This document shows positions 1 to 5,870 of a stretch of 5,901 bases of DNA, in pieces; the stretch's first letter is position 1; the number at the start of each line of letters is the position of its first letter. Under the pieces are notes generated by a model. That model did no database searches, was not told the origin of the DNA, and saw nothing but the letters and a program-made list of their open reading frames with translations. A program made the translations under genes and the position numbers. Location of the stretch: assembly GCA_945871455.1 (NCBI GenBank), contig CAMBXJ010000294.1, positions 1 through 5,901 on the forward strand, in the 5' to 3' direction. This DNA comes from Asaia bogorensis. GTDB lineage: Bacteria > Pseudomonadota > Alphaproteobacteria > Acetobacterales > Acetobacteraceae.

Positions 1-1094
1 TCGCAGGCAGGATCGCCGTTCTTCAGGTTCAGGATCGCCGCCTTGAACGGCGCGATGCTGTCCGGCCAGATGATGCCGGCATCGTCGTGGCTGGCCTCGA
101 TCACCGCGCCCACCAGGCGGGAAACGCCGATCCCGTAGCTGCCCATTTCCGGAAAGAACGGCTTGCCGTCTGGGCCGGCGACGGACGCGCTCATGGCCTT
201 GGTGTATTTGGTGCCGAAATAGAAGATGTGCCCGACCTCGATACCGCGGCCCGCGCGCCGGCGCTCGGGGGCGATGGCCTCCCACTTCGCGGTGTCGTGT
301 TTTTCGTCGGTCGCGGCGTAGTTGGTGGTCATCTGCTTGAAGAAGCGCTCCAGATCATCCGCCTTGTCGTGGCTGAAGCCGCCGGCACCGGCCGACAGAT
401 AGTCCATCTCGTCAAACGCGGCGTCGAAGTAGACCTGACTTTCGCCGGTGGGGGCCAGAATGATGAACTCATGGCTCAGATCGCCGCCGATCGGGCCGGT
501 ATCGGCTTCCATCGGGATCGCCTTCAGCCCCATGCGCTGGAACGTGCGCATATAGGCCAGCATCATCTTGCGATAGGTGGTGACGGCACCGGCATGGTCC
601 AGGTCGAAGGAGTAGGCGTCCTTCATCAGGAATTCACGTCCGCGCATCACGCCGAAGCGAGGCCGCACCTCGTCGCGGAATTTCCATTGGATGTGATAGA
701 GGATCTGGGGCAGTTCGCGGTAGCTCTTGACCGACTGGCGGAACAGATCGGTGATCATTTCCTCATTGGTCGGGCCGTACAGCATGTCGCGTTCATGACG
801 GTCGCGGATGCGCAGCATCTCCTTGCCGTAATCCTCGTAACGGCCGCTTTCCTTCCACAATTCCGCCGGCTGGATGGTCGGCATCAGGACTTCCTGGGCG
901 CCGGCGGCGTCCTGTTCCTCCCGCACCAGACGTTCGATGTTGCGCAGCACCCGCAAGCCCAAGGGGAGCCAGGCATAGATGCCGGCGGAGGTCTGGCGGA
1001 CAAGGCCAGCCCGCAACATCAGCCGGTGGGAGGCGATCTGCGCCTCGGACGGGGTTTCCTTGATCGTGGGAATGAAGCCGCGGGTCAGGCGCAT
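1..1094 (-). CDS. proS: Prolyl-tRNA synthetase, short alphaproteobacterial type (C-terminus cut off by window edge)
   Basis: This cytoplasmic class II aminoacyl-tRNA synthetase charges tRNA-Pro with proline using ATP. The 364 visible residues begin [18 protein letters not shown], the usual family start. Motif 1 and the [12 protein letters not shown] segment lie near residues 20-50, the TNEE proline/ATP-site signature at 109-112, motif 2 ([17 protein letters not shown]) at 139-155 and motif 3 ([13 protein letters not shown]) at 318-330. The long editing insertion of the E. coli-type enzyme is absent between motifs 2 and 3; only a short 'mini-insertion' (roughly 220-285) is present, as known for alphaproteobacterial enzymes. 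From the family length of about 435-440 residues, some 70-75 C-terminal residues (the anticodon-binding domain) are missing to the left. The ATG at 1094 was chosen by family similarity. The frame stays open upstream with ATGs at 1163 and 1178 (up to 28 extra residues), but that stretch does not look like ProS. It is transcribed divergently from hpnA. Confidence 0.97.
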   Translation of the reverse strand, partial: MRLTRGFIPTIKETPSEAQIASHRLMLRAGLVRQTSAGIYAWLPLGLRVLRNIERLVREEQDAAGAQEVLMPTIQPAELWKESGRYEDYGKEMLRIRDRHERDMLYGPTNEEMITDLFRQSVKSYRELPQILYHIQWKFRDEVRPRFGVMRGREFLMKDAYSFDLDHAGAVTTYRKMMLAYMRTFQRMGLKAIPMEADTGPIGGDLSHEFIILAPTGESQVYFDAAFDEMDYLSAGAGGFSHDKADDLERFFKQMTTNYAATDEKHDTAKWEAIAPERRRAGRGIEVGHIFYFGTKYTKAMSASVAGPDGKPFFPEMGSYGIGVSRLVGAVIEASHDDAGIIWPDSIAPFKAAILNLKNGDPAC

Positions 1095-1319
1095 CAGGAA
1101 GCCATCCGGTAAGGTTGAAGGGAGGAACCTATACCAATTCGCGCGGCCCTGAAACGGGATCATCCGCAACCGGCTCATCCACCCACCGATAGCGACAGTT
1201 CACCACCTCCCGCTCGGCTTGCCGCGTACCGGCGTCGACCGGGTCCGTCGGTCGCTCCGTTCTTCCCAGGTTCCATCCGCTTCGTCTATGAACCGCGCCA
1301 TGCCCCAATTTTCCCCGAC
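1095..1319. other. Divergent intergenic region between proS and hpnA
   Basis: This 225-bp stretch separates two divergent genes and should hold both promoters. I see no convincing -35/-10 pair for either direction; a TATAGG hexamer on the minus strand at 1133-1128 could be a -10 for proS, but it lacks a good partner. No Shine-Dalgarno sequence precedes hpnA: the bases before its ATG are C/T-rich (AATTTTCCCCGAC). On the minus strand, two short reading frames offset by one base could together make a small protein of about 57 residues (ATG at 1301, stop ending at 1129); on the plus strand an 11-codon frame (1288-1323) overlaps the hpnA start as ATGA. Neither is supported well enough to annotate as a gene. 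Confidence 0.6.
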
Positions 1320-2312
1320 ATGAAGACCCTGGTCACCGGCGCCACCGGCTTTGTCGGATCGGCCGTCGCGCGCAGGCTCGCCGCCCGCGGGCACGCATTG
1401 CGCCTGCTGACCCGCGCCAGCAGCGACCGGAGCAATCTGGCCGGCCTGGATGCGGAGGTCGTGGTGGGCGACCTGACCGATCCGGCCTCCCTGGATCGCG
1501 CCGCCGCCGGCTGCCGCTATGTCGTGCATGTCGCCGCCGACTACCGGATCTGGGTGCCCGTTCCGGACGACATGCTGCGCGCCAATGTGGACGGCGCCCT
1601 CGCCATGGTGCGAGCCGCGGCCAATGCCGGGGCCGAACGCATCGTCCATTGCAGTTCGGTGGCCGCTCTGGGGCTGATCGGCGACGGCAGCGTGTCGGAT
1701 GAAACCACCCCCGCCCGCGAGTCCGACTTCATTGGCGTCTACAAACGCTCCAAATTCCTGGCCGAACGCGCGGTGCTGGAACTGGCGCAACGCGACAACC
1801 TGCCGGTGGTCGTGGTCAATCCCGCCGCCCCGGTCGGACCGCGCGATATCAAGCCGACGCCCACCGGCAAGATGATCCTGGACGCCGCGGCCGGACGGGT
1901 TCCCGCCTATATCGACACCGGTCTGAACATCGTGCACGTCGATGACGTGGCCGAGGGGCATGTGCTGGCCCTGGAACGCGGCCGCATCGGGGAACGCTAT
2001 ATCCTCGGCGGCGAGAACATGCTGCTGAAGGACGTGCTGGCCCTGGTGGCGACCGTCGCCGGCCGTCGGCCGCCTTCGATCCGCCTGCCGGAGGGTGTGG
2101 TCTGGCCCGCCGCCTACCTGATGGAGCAGTTCGCGCGCCTGACCGGCATCCCGCCCCTGATGACCCGCGACCACCTGAAGATGGCGCGGAAGAAGATGTT
2201 CTACTCGTCCGCGAAGGCGATGGCGGAGCTGGGTTACAGCCCTCGCCCGGTCCGTCAGGCGGTCGAGGACGCCGTGGCCTGGTTTCGTGCCAACGGCATG
2301 CTGCGTGGATGA
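1320..2312 (+). CDS. hpnA: Hopanoid-associated sugar epimerase HpnA (NAD-dependent epimerase/dehydratase family)
   Basis: This 330-residue extended short-chain dehydrogenase/reductase has an N-terminal Rossmann fold with the glycine-rich nucleotide motif GATGFVG at residues 7-13, an acidic strand end (VVVGDLTD, 47-54) expected near the adenine, the CSSVAALG strand at 111-118 that carries the catalytic Ser, and the YKRSK catalytic Tyr/Lys pair at 141-145. NPAAPVGPRD (167-176) and the VHVDDVAEGH substrate-domain segment (206-215) match the hopanoid-associated sub-family, which is named as a sugar epimerase from its fold and gene context; its exact substrate is not known to me. Length is normal and no signal peptide or membrane segment is seen, so it should be cytoplasmic. 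The ATG at 1320 is placed just before the Rossmann motif as usual. Its stop overlaps the hpnB start in an ATGA, making it the first gene of the hpnABCD unit. Confidence 0.93.
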   Translation: MKTLVTGATGFVGSAVARRLAARGHALRLLTRASSDRSNLAGLDAEVVVGDLTDPASLDRAAAGCRYVVHVAADYRIWVPVPDDMLRANVDGALAMVRAAANAGAERIVHCSSVAALGLIGDGSVSDETTPARESDFIGVYKRSKFLAERAVLELAQRDNLPVVVVNPAAPVGPRDIKPTPTGKMILDAAAGRVPAYIDTGLNIVHVDDVAEGHVLALERGRIGERYILGGENMLLKDVLALVATVAGRRPPSIRLPEGVVWPAAYLMEQFARLTGIPPLMTRDHLKMARKKMFYSSAKAMAELGYSPRPVRQAVEDAVAWFRANGMLRG

Positions 2313-3424
2313 CGGGCCTCGCGGTCCTGTCGCTGCTGATCTGGCTCTATCTGATTGGCCTGCATGGGCGATTCTGGCAGGCCGGGCCGGTCCTTGCGCC
2401 GACCCTGCCGTCCGATGCGGTCGCGGTCGCGATCGTGGTCCCGGCACGCGATGAAGCGGCGGCGATTCGGGACAGCCTGACTTCCCTGCTGGCGCAGGAC
2501 TACCCGGGTCCATTCCGGGTCATCCTGGTCGATGACGGCAGCGCCGACGGCACCGGGGCGATCGCGCGAGCCTTGCAAGATCCCCGGCTGACCGTGCTGA
2601 CCGGCGCCGAACGGCCGCCCGGATGGAGCGGCAAGCTTTGGGCGGTGGCGCAGGGGCTGGATGAGGCCCGGGGAGCCGCGTTCGTGTTGCTGACAGACGC
2701 CGATATCGTCCACGATCCGCGTCACGTCTCCACCCTGGTCGCTCATGCGGTTCGCGACGACCGTGACATGGTGTCGGAAATGGTCGCGCTCGCCTGCGAC
2801 AGCCTGGCCGAACGGGCATTGGTGCCGGCGTTCGTGTACTTCTTTCAGTTGCTTTATCCATTCGACTGGGTAAACGATTCGCGACGCGCCACCGCCGCCG
2901 CGGCGGGCGGCACGATCCTGATCAGCCAGCGCGCGCTGGCGAGAACGAATGGGGTGGAGGCAGTGCGAGGAGCGCTGATCGACGACGTGGCGCTGGCTGG
3001 CGCGGTCAAACGGGGCGGCCGGATCTGGCTCGGTCATTCCGCGCTGGCCCGGTCGGTACGCCCATACCCCGGCGTCGGCGATATCTGGCGGATGATCACG
3101 CGCACCGCTTATGTCCAATTGCGCTTTTCGCCGCTATTGTTGCTGGGGACAACCTTGGCGATGGTTCTGACCTGGCTGGTGCCGCCCTTCGGCGCGTTGT
3201 TCGACGACGGCATTGGCCGCTGGTGCGGGCTGGCAGCCTGGGTCCTGTTGTCGCTGTCCTATGTGCCGACATTGCGCCGCTTCGGGCAGTCCGTCCTATG
3301 GGCGCCGTTTCTGCCGTTGATCGCCGCCTTCTACACGGCCGCCACGATCGGTTCGGCGATCAATCACCATCTGGGCCGCGGTGTCGCCTGGAAGGGACGC
3401 GCCTACACCGGCGGCGGCGCATGA
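2309..3424 (+). CDS. hpnB: Hopene-associated glycosyltransferase HpnB (GT family 2, membrane-bound)
   Basis: This 371-residue protein combines a GT-A glycosyltransferase domain with membrane anchors. An N-terminal hydrophobic segment (about 3-18) is followed by the nucleotide-sugar fold: IVVPARDEA at 42-50, VDDGSADGTG at 74-83, and TDADI at 129-133, whose Asp-x-Asp would bind the metal and nucleotide-sugar. An acidic IDDVALA segment (224-230) sits where GT2 enzymes have their catalytic acid. Three more hydrophobic stretches (about 275-297, 304-322 and 328-352) make the C-terminus polytopic, so it should act at the cytoplasmic face of the inner membrane. Family naming and operon context suggest glycosyl transfer to a hopanoid or related lipid; the real acceptor cannot be read from sequence. 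It overlaps hpnA upstream and hpnC downstream by ATGA junctions, so translation is probably coupled. Confidence 0.93.
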   Translation: MTGLAVLSLLIWLYLIGLHGRFWQAGPVLAPTLPSDAVAVAIVVPARDEAAAIRDSLTSLLAQDYPGPFRVILVDDGSADGTGAIARALQDPRLTVLTGAERPPGWSGKLWAVAQGLDEARGAAFVLLTDADIVHDPRHVSTLVAHAVRDDRDMVSEMVALACDSLAERALVPAFVYFFQLLYPFDWVNDSRRATAAAAGGTILISQRALARTNGVEAVRGALIDDVALAGAVKRGGRIWLGHSALARSVRPYPGVGDIWRMITRTAYVQLRFSPLLLLGTTLAMVLTWLVPPFGALFDDGIGRWCGLAAWVLLSLSYVPTLRRFGQSVLWAPFLPLIAAFYTAATIGSAINHHLGRGVAWKGRAYTGGGA

Positions 3425-4257
3425 GCGAGTCCGACAACGTCGAAGTCTGGTCCGGCAAGGACCGAGGCGACGAGAATTTTCCGGTCGGATCCATTCTGAT
3501 CGACCGAAAGCTGCGCCCGCATGTGCACGCGTATTATGCCTTCGCTCGCAATGCGGACGATATCGCCGACTCGCCCACATTGCAGTCAGCCGACAAGATC
3601 GCCCGCCTGAACGTGATGGAGGCGGTGCTGACCGGCCAGCGCGACACCGGGTCCCCCAGCGCGGCGCGCCTGCGGACCAGCCTGGCGCAAACCAAGGTGC
3701 CGAGTGTCCACGCCACCGATCTGCTGATCGCGTTTCGCGCCGATGCCACCAAGAGCCGTTACGCGACGATCGACGAACTTTACCACTATTGCCGCTATTC
3801 CGCCGTGCCGGTCGGTCGCTACCTGATCGACCTACACAGGGAAACCCATGAGAGCTACGCGGCCTCCGACGCGCTCTGCGTTTCGCTGCAAATCCTCAAT
3901 CACCTGCAGGACTGCGCGAAGGATCTGGCGCAACTCGACCGTTGCTATCTGCCGCAGGCGCTGCTGGACCATTTCGGCGCCTCGGTCGAGGATGTGCGCC
4001 GGCCGAAGGAAACCCCTGGGCTGCGGCGCGTGTTCGTGACCTTGCTGGATCGGATCGACCGGCTTAACCAGGCGGCCGCGGAATTGCCGCAGATCACGCG
4101 GAATCGCCGGTTGCGGCTGGAATCGGCGGTGATCCTGCGGCTGGCGCGCCGGCTGGCGCGTCGGTTGGCGCAGAACGATCCGCTGGCCACGCGGGTGAAG
4201 CTGAGCAAAACCGACGGGCTGCTCAGCGCCATCGGCGCGGCCCGCCACATCATCTGA
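3421..4257 (+). CDS. hpnC: Squalene synthase HpnC (hydroxysqualene-forming)
   Basis: This 278-residue all-alpha enzyme belongs to the squalene/phytoene synthase family. By established work on the HpnCDE route, HpnC turns presqualene diphosphate into hydroxysqualene. The first aspartate-rich motif is NADDIAD (44-50) within AYYAFARNADDIAD. The second is QDCAKD (163-168), followed by LDRCYLP (172-178), the HpnC-style version of the Mg-diphosphate site. ENFPVGS (18-24) near the N-terminus and RVKLSKTDGL (258-267) near the C-terminus also fit HpnC. The frame is open further upstream to 3223, but the ATG at 3421 gives the family-typical N-terminus and an ATGA overlap with the hpnB stop; the longer reading would add Arg-rich residues that are only hpnB read out of frame. 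Its stop overlaps the hpnD start by one base. Residues 241-251 contain a small LARR repeat. Confidence 0.95.
   Translation: MSESDNVEVWSGKDRGDENFPVGSILIDRKLRPHVHAYYAFARNADDIADSPTLQSADKIARLNVMEAVLTGQRDTGSPSAARLRTSLAQTKVPSVHATDLLIAFRADATKSRYATIDELYHYCRYSAVPVGRYLIDLHRETHESYAASDALCVSLQILNHLQDCAKDLAQLDRCYLPQALLDHFGASVEDVRRPKETPGLRRVFVTLLDRIDRLNQAAAELPQITRNRRLRLESAVILRLARRLARRLAQNDPLATRVKLSKTDGLLSAIGAARHII
4141..4173 (+). repeat. 12-bp tandem repeat inside hpnC
   Basis: CTGGCGCGCCGG (4141-4152) is followed by CTGGCGCGTCGG (4153-4164) and a decayed third unit beginning TTGGCGCAG (4165-4173). In frame this encodes LARR-LARR-LAQ (residues 241-251), in a basic helix near the C-terminus of HpnC. It preserves the frame and is probably a minor slippage duplication or simply repeated Leu/Arg codons in a GC-rich gene. 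Confidence 0.5.
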
Positions 4258-5120
4258 TGACAACGGAATCGACTCCGCTGGGCGCGGACCAGGCGGATCT
4301 GGACGCGGTCGAGGCGATCGTGCGGCGGGCGGGCACGTCGTTCTATCGCGGAATGGCCGTGCTGCCGCCGGACCGCCGGCACGCGATGTATGCGATCTAC
4401 GCGTTCTGCCGCATCGTCGATGACATCGCCGACGAGGAAGGCACCCTGCCGGCCAAGCGTCGCGACCTGGCATTGTGGCGGGACAATATCGCCGCCCTGT
4501 ATCGGGGCGAGGCCGATGGGCCCGTGACCCGGATCCTGGTGGAAGCGGTCCGACGCTTCGATTTGCGGGCGCAGGACTTCCTCGCGGTGATTGACGGCAT
4601 GCAGATGGATGCCGAGACGGTGATCGTGGCGCCCGACCTCGCGACCCTGGAACTCTATTGCGACCGGGTGGCGGTGGCGGTGGGGCGGTTGTCGGTCCGC
4701 GTGTTCGGGGATGCGTCACCCATGGCCGATCAGGTCGCGCAAGGGCTGGGGCGGGCACTGCAACTGACCAATATCCTGCGCGATATCCAAGAGGACGCCG
4801 AACGCGGACGTCTCTACTTGCCGGCGGAATTTCTTGAGGAAGCACGGGTCCCGGCCGAACCCATGGCGGCACTGGCATCCCCAAACCTGCCCCGGGTTTG
4901 CGCGCGCCTGGCCGAACGGGCGCATGGGTATTTCGCGGTTGCCGAAAGCGCTATGCGCCAATGCGATCGTCGGGCCATGAAGCCGGCACGTTTGATGGGC
5001 GCGACCTATGCGGCGATCCTGTCGCGGCTGGAACAGAGTGAATGGCGGAATCCGCGGGAGAGGGTCAGTCTGCCGACGTGGCAGAAGCTGTGGCTGGCGT
5101 GCCGATACGGGTTGTTTTGA
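4257..5120 (+). CDS. hpnD: Presqualene diphosphate synthase HpnD
   Basis: This 287-residue squalene/phytoene synthase-family protein is expected to join two farnesyl diphosphate molecules into presqualene diphosphate, the first committed step of bacterial squalene synthesis and the substrate of the neighbouring HpnC. The N-terminal region has GTSFYRGMAVLP (26-37), then the first aspartate-rich motif CRIVDDIADEEG (51-62). The second is LTNILRDIQEDAERGRLYLP (170-189), with the canonical DxxxD at 176-180. The C-terminus (SLPTWQKLWLACRYGLF, 271-287) is typical of HpnD, and the length is normal. It is a paralogue of HpnC but carries the more canonical motifs. The start ATG at 4257 overlaps the hpnC stop (TGATG). 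It is the last gene of the unit here: no hpnE desaturase-like gene follows, and a hairpin begins about 25 bases after its stop. Confidence 0.95.
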   Translation: MTTESTPLGADQADLDAVEAIVRRAGTSFYRGMAVLPPDRRHAMYAIYAFCRIVDDIADEEGTLPAKRRDLALWRDNIAALYRGEADGPVTRILVEAVRRFDLRAQDFLAVIDGMQMDAETVIVAPDLATLELYCDRVAVAVGRLSVRVFGDASPMADQVAQGLGRALQLTNILRDIQEDAERGRLYLPAEFLEEARVPAEPMAALASPNLPRVCARLAERAHGYFAVAESAMRQCDRRAMKPARLMGATYAAILSRLEQSEWRNPRERVSLPTWQKLWLACRYGLF

Positions 5121-5133
5121 GCGGGTAGCGGTA

Positions 5134-5150
5134 GGTTGGTCGGCGTCTAT
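5134..5150 (+). repeat. Left arm of imperfect inverted repeat flanking the toxin-antitoxin module
   Basis: GGTTGGTCGGCGTCTAT here matches, in inverse orientation, the complement of 5831-5846 (GGTTGGAGGCGTCTAT). The first six and last nine bases are identical; the arms differ only in the middle, TC against A. The arm starts 13 bases after the hpnD stop. Both arms have GGTTGG outermost and GTCTAT innermost. Whether this is a terminal repeat of a mobile cassette or two copies of a dispersed repeat cannot be decided from one window. Confidence 0.5.
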
Positions 5151-5158
5151 TCGTAGAC
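5145..5158. terminator. UUCG-loop hairpin between convergent genes (possible bidirectional terminator)
   Basis: GTCTA-TTCG-TAGAC forms a perfect 5-bp stem with a four-base loop. The stem may be extended, with unpaired bases, by GGTTGG upstream and CCACC just downstream (5159-5163). It lies between hpnD and the convergent DUF5615 gene, where a shared transcription end is expected. There is no run of T after it on either strand, so it is at best a weak or factor-assisted terminator; it may instead be a REP-like palindrome. Confidence 0.4.
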
Positions 5159-5226
5159 CCACCACTTAATTTCCTGCCCGACACATCACTGATCCCCACC
5201 GAGCCCAGGCATCGACAGGATCGCGA

Positions 5227-5556
5227 CTACACGACCTCGATCAGCGTCTCGCCACGGTCGATGGCAGACAGCATGTCCGGAAGGACCGTTTCGAACCAGG
5301 CCAGCAAGTCCCGCCGGCGTGTATTCGGCAACCTGATCCAAAGCACCACGGGGCCGCCTACGGTCAGTATCTTGCGCCGAGCGAAGTCCTCGTCTTTGGT
5401 AATGATGACCGCGGAGAACTGAAGCGCGAAGTCCCAAATCGCGGAATCGGACGCCGCTTCCAATTGCCGGTCCGCGACATGTTCGGCTTCATGGCCTTGG
5501 GATGCCAGCCATCGGGCCAGTGCCGACGGCAACTGGGCATCGACAAGGAAGCGCAT
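5227..5556 (-). CDS. DUF5615 PIN-like protein, probable toxin of a toxin-antitoxin pair
   Basis: This 109-residue protein matches the DUF5615 (Mut7-C/PIN-like) style. It opens with MRFLVDAQLP, giving the conserved Asp at residue 6. HEAEHV (22-27), an ASDSAIWDFA segment (35-44) and the strand-plus-acid motif IITKDEDFARR (51-61, with Asp55 and Asp57) follow. These spaced acids resemble the metal site of PIN-type RNases, so RNA cleavage is the likely toxin activity, but this sub-family is largely uncharacterised and the function is inferred. WIRLPNTRRRDL (73-84) is a common C-terminal feature. Its ATG overlaps the stop of the upstream DUF433 gene (TGATG), the classical antitoxin-first operon. 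The module is convergent with hpnD, with 106 bp between the two stop codons. No signal peptide or membrane segment is seen. Confidence 0.88.
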   Translation of the reverse strand: MRFLVDAQLPSALARWLASQGHEAEHVADRQLEAASDSAIWDFALQFSAVIITKDEDFARRKILTVGGPVVLWIRLPNTRRRDLLAWFETVLPDMLSAIDRGETLIEVV

Positions 5557-5780
5557 CAGGCGACGCGCAGCACCGTATGGTCGCTCTGACGTGCGGCATA
5601 TTCGAGGGCGGCGGCGATATCGTCGGATTCCAGAGCGGGGTAGTCAGCAAGGATTTCGGGCCAGGTTGCCCCGGATGCGAGCAGATCCAGCACATCCGTG
5701 ACACGAATTCGCAGCCCCCGCAGGCAGGGACGGCCGCCACATTGGTTCGGATCGAACGTGACCCTATGCAATTCGCTCAT
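5556..5780 (-). CDS. DUF433 family protein, probable antitoxin
   Basis: This 74-residue protein has the DUF433 signature: HRVTFDPNQCGGRPCLRGLR (5-24), the conserved 'GKPCIRGxRI'-like element, followed by a winged-helix-like region VTDVLDLLASGATWPEILADYP (28-48), with ESDDIAAALEYAAR (51-64) closing the helical domain. Small DUF433 proteins are predicted DNA-binding antitoxins usually encoded just before a DUF5615 PIN-like protein, exactly as here; they are expected to neutralise the partner and repress their own operon. The start at 5780 is preferred because GGAGAG, a good ribosome-binding site, lies six bases upstream; an in-frame ATG at 5801 would add seven residues (MQPGELP) and bury that site. 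The stop overlaps the next start by one base. Confidence 0.88.
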   Translation of the reverse strand: MSELHRVTFDPNQCGGRPCLRGLRIRVTDVLDLLASGATWPEILADYPALESDDIAAALEYAARQSDHTVLRVA

Positions 5781-5815
5781 GGGAAGCTCTCCAGGCTGCA
5801 CGGGTGCGATTCAAC

Positions 5816-5844
5816 ATTGTGCGGAGTGACATAGACGCCTCCAA
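5816..5844 (-). promoter_or_regulatory. Weak candidate promoter for the toxin-antitoxin operon
   Basis: Reading the minus strand, TTGGAG (5844-5839) and CACAAT (5821-5816) are separated by 17 bases and sit upstream of the DUF433 start. The match to a sigma-70 consensus is poor (3/6 and 4/6). The -35 candidate falls within the right inverted-repeat arm, which could double as an operator or supply the promoter. This is a guess from spacing only. Confidence 0.2.
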
Positions 5845-5846
5845 CC
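5831..5846 (-). repeat. Right arm of imperfect inverted repeat flanking the toxin-antitoxin module
   Basis: The complement reads GGTTGGAGGCGTCTAT and pairs with the left arm at 5134-5150, differing by one substitution and one single-base length change. Together the arms enclose 713 bp holding only the DUF433/DUF5615 pair and its flanks. No clear target-site duplication is seen outside the arms (left side ends GCGGTA, right side begins ATGGAC). A second copy of ATAGAC lies at 5855-5860. Confidence 0.5.
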
Positions 5847-5870
5847 ATGGACCGATAGACTTGCCTCACC

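Noticed and set aside
87..1112. 341-codon open frame on the plus strand
   Set aside because: It lies antisense to proS, whose motifs 1-3 are all clear on the minus strand; the frame is open because of GC-rich codon bias.
1095..1178. 28-residue N-terminal extension of ProS from the ATG at 1178
   Set aside because: The frame is open, but ProS proteins of this type begin at the MRLTRGF-like sequence and the added residues show no family resemblance.
1200..2513. 437-codon open frame on the minus strand
   Set aside because: It is antisense to hpnA and the start of hpnB; its translation is low-complexity Arg/Gly/Gln/His-rich and matches nothing, while hpnA has full SDR motifs.
2255..3118. 287-codon open frame on the minus strand inside hpnB
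   Set aside because: It is antisense to the glycosyltransferase gene, with Arg/Gln-rich composition and no recognisable motif.
3223..3420. Upstream extension of hpnC to an earlier ATG
   Set aside because: The extra 66 residues are hpnB read in another frame; family length and the ATGA overlap support the start at 3421.
3832..4884. 350-codon open frame on the minus strand across hpnC and hpnD
   Set aside because: It spans two well-supported genes in antisense and has Pro/Arg-rich shadow composition.
3421..5120. hpnC and hpnD as carotenoid phytoene synthases
   Set aside because: The fold is shared, but the hpnA/hpnB neighbours, the HpnC-type second motif and the HpnD-type C-terminus fit the squalene/hopanoid branch; no carotenoid genes are present.
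5502..5834. 110-codon open frame on the plus strand
   Set aside because: It is antisense to the DUF433 gene and the start of the DUF5615 gene, both of which have recognisable family signatures and overlapping start/stop codons.
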